Shown: piece after piece, positions 59,917-64,000 of the stretch | Layout of the letters: the number at the start of each line of letters is the position of its first letter | Position numbering within the stretch: the stretch's first letter is position 1 | Origin: Alitta virens | Taxonomy: Eukaryota; Annelida; Polychaeta; Phyllodocida; Nereididae | Direction of reading: 5' to 3' | Length of the DNA stretch: 64,000 nt | Assembly (NCBI GenBank): GCA_932294295.1 | Contig: OW028578.1 | Coordinates: 41,246,537 to 41,310,536, forward strand | Made by a program: the position numbers and the translations under genes | Notes under the pieces: model-generated | Told to the model about the DNA's origin: nothing | What the model saw: the letters and a program-made list of their open reading frames with translations, nothing else | The model's database searches: none

Positions 59917-60812
59917 TTAATATTGGGCAGCTGGGTAGTAAGCACCATGGGCAGCTGGGTAGTGGGCAACATGGGCAGCTGGGTAGTGGGCATCATGGGC
60001 AGCTGGGTAGTGGGCAACATGGGCAGCTGGGTAGTGGGCATCATGGGCAGCTGGGTAGTAAGCACCATGGGCAGCTGGGTAGTATCCGTATCCCTTTCCA
60101 GTGACTCCTAGAGGGGTGCCGGGAACTCCATCGCGCTTGGCGGTTCCAGAAGAAGCTCCGACCTTCTCAGCATAGTAGTTCACACTGATCTGCTTCTGGG
60201 CATTGACAGTGTTCACCTTCTTTTCACGAGCCCTGTAGCAAATAAAGAGGTGTTTTAATATGAAGAATAGCAACATAGCTTGAAAAAGCATTAAGATTAA
60301 ACAGCATCTCATTCGGAAATATGATTTTTCATCATAACTCACTAAATTGAAATAGCAAAGACCAATTGGCTTTCCATTTTTCAAGGGCACAGAATTTGAT
60401 AAGTGCTATAGATGCATCATGCATATATTTTGCAACAAGGCTTACAAGATGGAAAGGGTATCCTTGATACAGCTAAGTTACAAAATAAATCTACTACAAT
60501 ATCCTTTTGTTCTAGTTTACAATATTTTTCTTGTAGTAACAAGATTCTGTGCATATCAGTAAAGTGAGCAAACCTAAACAATAAATATCTCTCAATAATA
60601 AGTAATCATTGTTGAGACATGTTCACAAAGAGTGAAATCATCAGCATAACTCACTGCAACTGATCCACATTTCAGTGACCTGTACCACTATCAACTATGT
60701 TTTGATTATAAGTAGTCTAGAAAATTAACACCAACCTGTTCTCAGGGATATCAAAGTAGGAAGCAGAAGCCACGGCTACAAGAGCAAGGAGGACAGCAGC
60801 GGTGAATTTCAT
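59917..60812 (-). CDS. Gene 12: short octapeptide-repeat protein rich in HY units
   Basis: Exon 1 is 60736-60812, the intron 60233-60735 (503 nt), exon 2 59917-60232; the product is 130 residues with seven octapeptides: YYPAAHGA, YYPAAHDA, HYPAAHVA, HYPAAHDA, HYPAAHVA, HYPAAHGA and YYPAAQY. An HVA-HDA alternation indicates a two-unit duplication. The signal peptide ends VASAS where others have VATAS. EKVGASS is shared with genes 7 and 9. A minus-strand AATAAA lies at 59749-59754. Confidence 0.85.
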
Positions 60813-60867
60813 CTTGATAGTACCTGAGGATTGCTGACACTGATGACAATGACCAGTGTCCACTCCT

Positions 60868-60875
60868 TTTATATA
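60868..60875 (-). promoter_or_regulatory. TATA box of gene 12
   Basis: TATATAAA on the minus strand, 56 nt from the ATG. Confidence 0.65.
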
Positions 60876-61142
60876 GGCAGAATGACCAGCAGGAAACATG
60901 TGCTTGCTGTCCATCACTGATCAGAGTGACCCAAGGCCATGAATACTCAACTTCCTCCAGTATATAGGCAAAGTATGGCATTCATGCAGGAGGGTGCATT
61001 GTGTGTAAGTTGTACCCAAGTATATTGAGATAGTGCAATTGAGATTAATCAAACACCTTGCATTATTTTAATCAAGTCTCTTTGCGATATCCCTACTCAT
61101 ATAAGTAATGCTTCAGATTTACTGCATTCACATAGTTTATTG

Positions 61143-62214
61143 TGGTTTTCCTAATTGCCATGGAATGGTTCCAAGCAAACTACATGAAAGCCAATTCAGA
61201 GAAATTTTAACTAATGTTTCACAACTAACAACCACACCTTAAGAATAAACGATAAATTTATTAAGTCATCCTCATTCATGAATGTTTTAGGCATAGAGAT
61301 CAATAGCAAACTAAACTTCAAGATTCACATAGATGATATCTGTAATCAGACAAGCAAATCAATGCCTTAAAAAGAATAAAACACTATTTGGATAAACAAT
61401 GTAAAAACACTTTATATAATAGTTATATAGATAGCAACTTTAACTATTGTCCTCTAGTCTGGATGTTCACTGGCAAATTAAACATGGATAAACTCGAAAA
61501 GATGAACAAAAAAGCGCTACGATTCGTTGAAAATCAAAATATAATGCCATACGAAGAACTATGTCAAGAAGCTAATAAATTAAACAATCACCCAAAGATG
61601 CATAAAATCAGTGGCTATACAAATCTACAAAATAAATAGTAAAACGGCCCCCACTTACTTACAGGAACATTTTTCAGATAGGGAAGATCTTTACAATCTG
61701 AGGACAAATGACACTTTTCATATCCCTCATTTCCAAATGATGACATATGGCAAAAAAAGTTTTCAGTATTATGGAAGTAAATTATGGATGCATATACCAA
61801 GTAACATCAGAAGCAAAGAATCACTCAGTAGCTTTATATCCGCTGTGACTAGCTGGCTGAATTCTCAAAATAATATGAATATAAATTTTTTATAACTGTA
61901 GATGTGACAGACTTATCTTGTCAAAATGTGTGCATTGAAGTATTTAAGAATCATTTGTGCAATCTTTATTTCCTCTAAGGTGCTGAATTGTACGATGGAG
62001 TGCTTTATATGTGTGCTATTATTATTATTATGTATACTATATTGTAGAATAGATTTGTTTTATAGATTAATTCTATACTTATACTTTCCAAACTGTATAT
62101 TATTGTTCCAAATATGTCGTACAGAAGCTTCGGCCTGGGTCATATATTTTGTATTATACATTGAATGTAACACAATGATTTAAAATGACTTTAAATAAAA
62201 TTTTACTACTACTA
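61143..62214 (+). mobile_element. 5'-truncated LINE, copy in unit 12
   Basis: Same insertion point, frameshift and 3' end as in units 7 and 9, with frames at 61388-61639 and 61611-61895. The tail reads ACTACTACTAC. Confidence 0.75.
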
Positions 62215-62907
62215 CATTTCATATTGCAAAGACCAAAGATGTGGTGAATCAAAATTTAAAAGATTATTATTTAGCCGCTGCAGCTCATGTCTATTCTGCT
62301 TAGCTACATATCAATGATTTTAATGACTTCCAATTACCTTTGTTTGTTCCTTCATAATACCAACTTGTAACATGACTTATTCTTCTCATTCATTATCTGT
62401 AATTAAATTTGAAATGTTAATACTTCTTATGAATTGCATCAGTATGCCACAAACTTATGGACCATACAGGTAATTTTGGCCAGGTCGAAAGATCCCCACA
62501 CTAATCTACACAGCGCTGAAGTACTCATTTTCTTCGGGTCTACCATTTTATCAAGAAATACTCAAACTATTTTTAATTAACTATACTCCAACTTGATCTG
62601 TGAGACGTTTCTACAAAATAATTGCATTTAAGTTACTAGCAACTACTGTGTCATTAAAAACTACATGCATAAATTGCATTAATAGGTATGACCTTTTATT
62701 TCTATGCTGCTAAATTGTTATGGATTTTATCAATCAGAAAAAATTTAAATTGCCTATATCACCATTTTCTAGTGAGTTTAGACAAAATCTCTTTTTTCAT
62801 TGGCTGCCAAATATTAGTGATGTCACTAAATTTTGGAACTCATGTGATAGCCTGGCTGAGAATTGATTATAAAATTCAACATTTTATTGATATGGGGATC
62901 ATTAGCT

Positions 62908-64000
62908 AAGTAAGTAAGTAAGTAAAATTTTATTTAACGTCGGGGATGAAAACATTGTACAACAATCAACACAAGCTATAAAGCTTTTAACCGACAAGTA
63001 AAAATGTTGAAAATAAGATGAAATATTTACAGATGAGTTAATGATATGTTAAAATATACATGTTCGTATCTCCATACCTTGAAATTATCTTAAGTTTTTC
63101 GATTAAGCAGATTACGCATGAACCACATTGACAAACATTAAATATGTTACATTTGACAAGTAGATTTTTAAATTCCTGTATATCTTGAGTACGTTTAACA
63201 TTTACTGGAAGGTTATTCCATAACAATGCACCCTGATAAGAAATACTTTTATATCCGTACTGAACTGTATTATATCTAGGCTTCATTAATTTCATATTAT
63301 CTCGGATAGAGTAAGGTGTACATTGTATTTTGAAGAAGGGGGGTTTCACTGGAAATGAAGTACCATTTAAGATTTTGAAAACTTGTTCGACGAGACCATA
63401 TTTGCGTAAAATGTAAAGCATTGACTTCTTTGATTGACTTAAAATTTGTTTATACATAGACAGGTAGTCATTACATACAAGTCTTAGTGCTCTTTCATTT
63501 AGTTTTTCTATCTTTCTATCATTTGTTATAATGAAAGCGTCGTAGACAACTGAGCAATAGAGAAAGTTAGACACAATAAATGATTCATAAATTCGCATCT
63601 TAGTAGAAAAATCAAAATATTTGCATAATCTTTGCAGTACATTTATCTGCCTAGCAGCTTTCTTGCATATTACGGAGACATGATGGGAAAAAGTCAGTTT
63701 TCTATCTATGTGGACACCTAGTAGCTTGACTGTGCTTTCTGAATTGACTTTGCTACCATCTATTTCATATTGAATTGAGATGTCATCTTTACTAAAACAT
63801 ATGGCTTGGAACTTTGAGGTATTGGCCTTCATGTAGTTATTTTTGAACCAACAAAGTGCTGTTCGGGAGGCGTGTTCTAATGTGAGTTTGATTTGAGAGG
63901 GATTGTGGTGAGAAAAAGAAAGTGTATTGTCGTCTGCATAATTAAAAACATCACATTCGTTTTGTAAGAGAAAGATGAAATCATTAATGAAAATGTTAAA
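62908..64000 (-). mobile_element. Non-LTR retrotransposon (LINE), copy in unit 12, partial
   Basis: The 3' third of the LINE is present, with an open frame at 63832-63038 covering the thumb and C-terminal part of the reverse transcriptase. The window ends just upstream of the FNYADDN motif (near 63930). Here the C-terminal frame is continuous, without the unit 9 frameshift, and extends past the stop used in unit 7. Confidence 0.8.

Larger units (their letters stand above)
60876..64000. other. Spacer upstream of gene 12, cut by the window end
   Basis: A third copy of the unit 7/9 spacer with both LINE insertions; 62215-62907 is array spacer between them. The array probably continues beyond the window. 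Confidence 0.6.

Overview
The window is AT-rich eukaryotic DNA from an animal. It carries spliced genes with GT-AG introns, TATA boxes and AATAAA signals, non-LTR retrotransposons of the apurinic-endonuclease type, a tRNA-derived SINE and small inverted-repeat elements. A marine invertebrate, perhaps a lophotrochozoan such as a mollusc, fits the style of the secreted Tyr/His-rich repeat protein and of the LINEs. That placement is an inference, and no sequence here fixes the species.

The core of the window is a tandem array of twelve copies of one small two-exon gene, all on the minus strand (starts near 883, 4934, 9186, 14202, 20285, 26478, 32481, 40286, 45061, 52876, 57301 and 60812). Exon 1 is always 77 nt and encodes a signal peptide plus the first residues of the mature protein. 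Exon 2 encodes a conserved cysteine-free stretch of about 50 residues, then 7 to 15 copies of an octapeptide of the form YYPAAHGA, and ends in AAQY. All twelve copies have open frames, consensus splice sites and a TATA-like box almost exactly 56 nt from the ATG. The predicted precursors are 130 to 194 residues long. I do not recognise the family by name. The composition (Tyr pairs, His, Pro, Ala, Gly, no Cys) suggests an extracellular structural, adhesive or metal-binding material protein.

The repeating genomic unit is 3.6 to 7.8 kb. Intron length and flanks divide the genes into classes: 1 and 3 (319-nt intron), 2, 4 and 5 (about 625), 6 (409), 7, 9 and 12 (446 to 503), and 8, 10 and 11 (about 540 to 548). 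The order A-B-A-B-B-C-D-E-D-E-E-D shows that two-gene blocks were duplicated. Units 7, 9 and 12 share the same two LINE insertions, so those insertions predate the last amplifications.

The spacers hold the mobile DNA. A tRNA-derived SINE with 7-bp target duplications lies in units 2 and 4. LINE pieces lie in units 3, 5 and 6, and a plus-strand LINE tail and a 3.1-kb minus-strand endonuclease/reverse transcriptase LINE lie in units 7, 9 and 12. A roughly 570-bp element with short inverted ends, rich in GAGATCAT, lies in units 8, 10 and 11. A 2.25-kb element with long inverted repeats splits an older LINE in unit 6. Unit 5 holds a pentanucleotide satellite and a 114-bp tandem repeat. A 32-bp piece of the coding octapeptide repeat sits in the spacer of unit 4. 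No rRNA, functional tRNA, CRISPR array or bacterial feature was seen.
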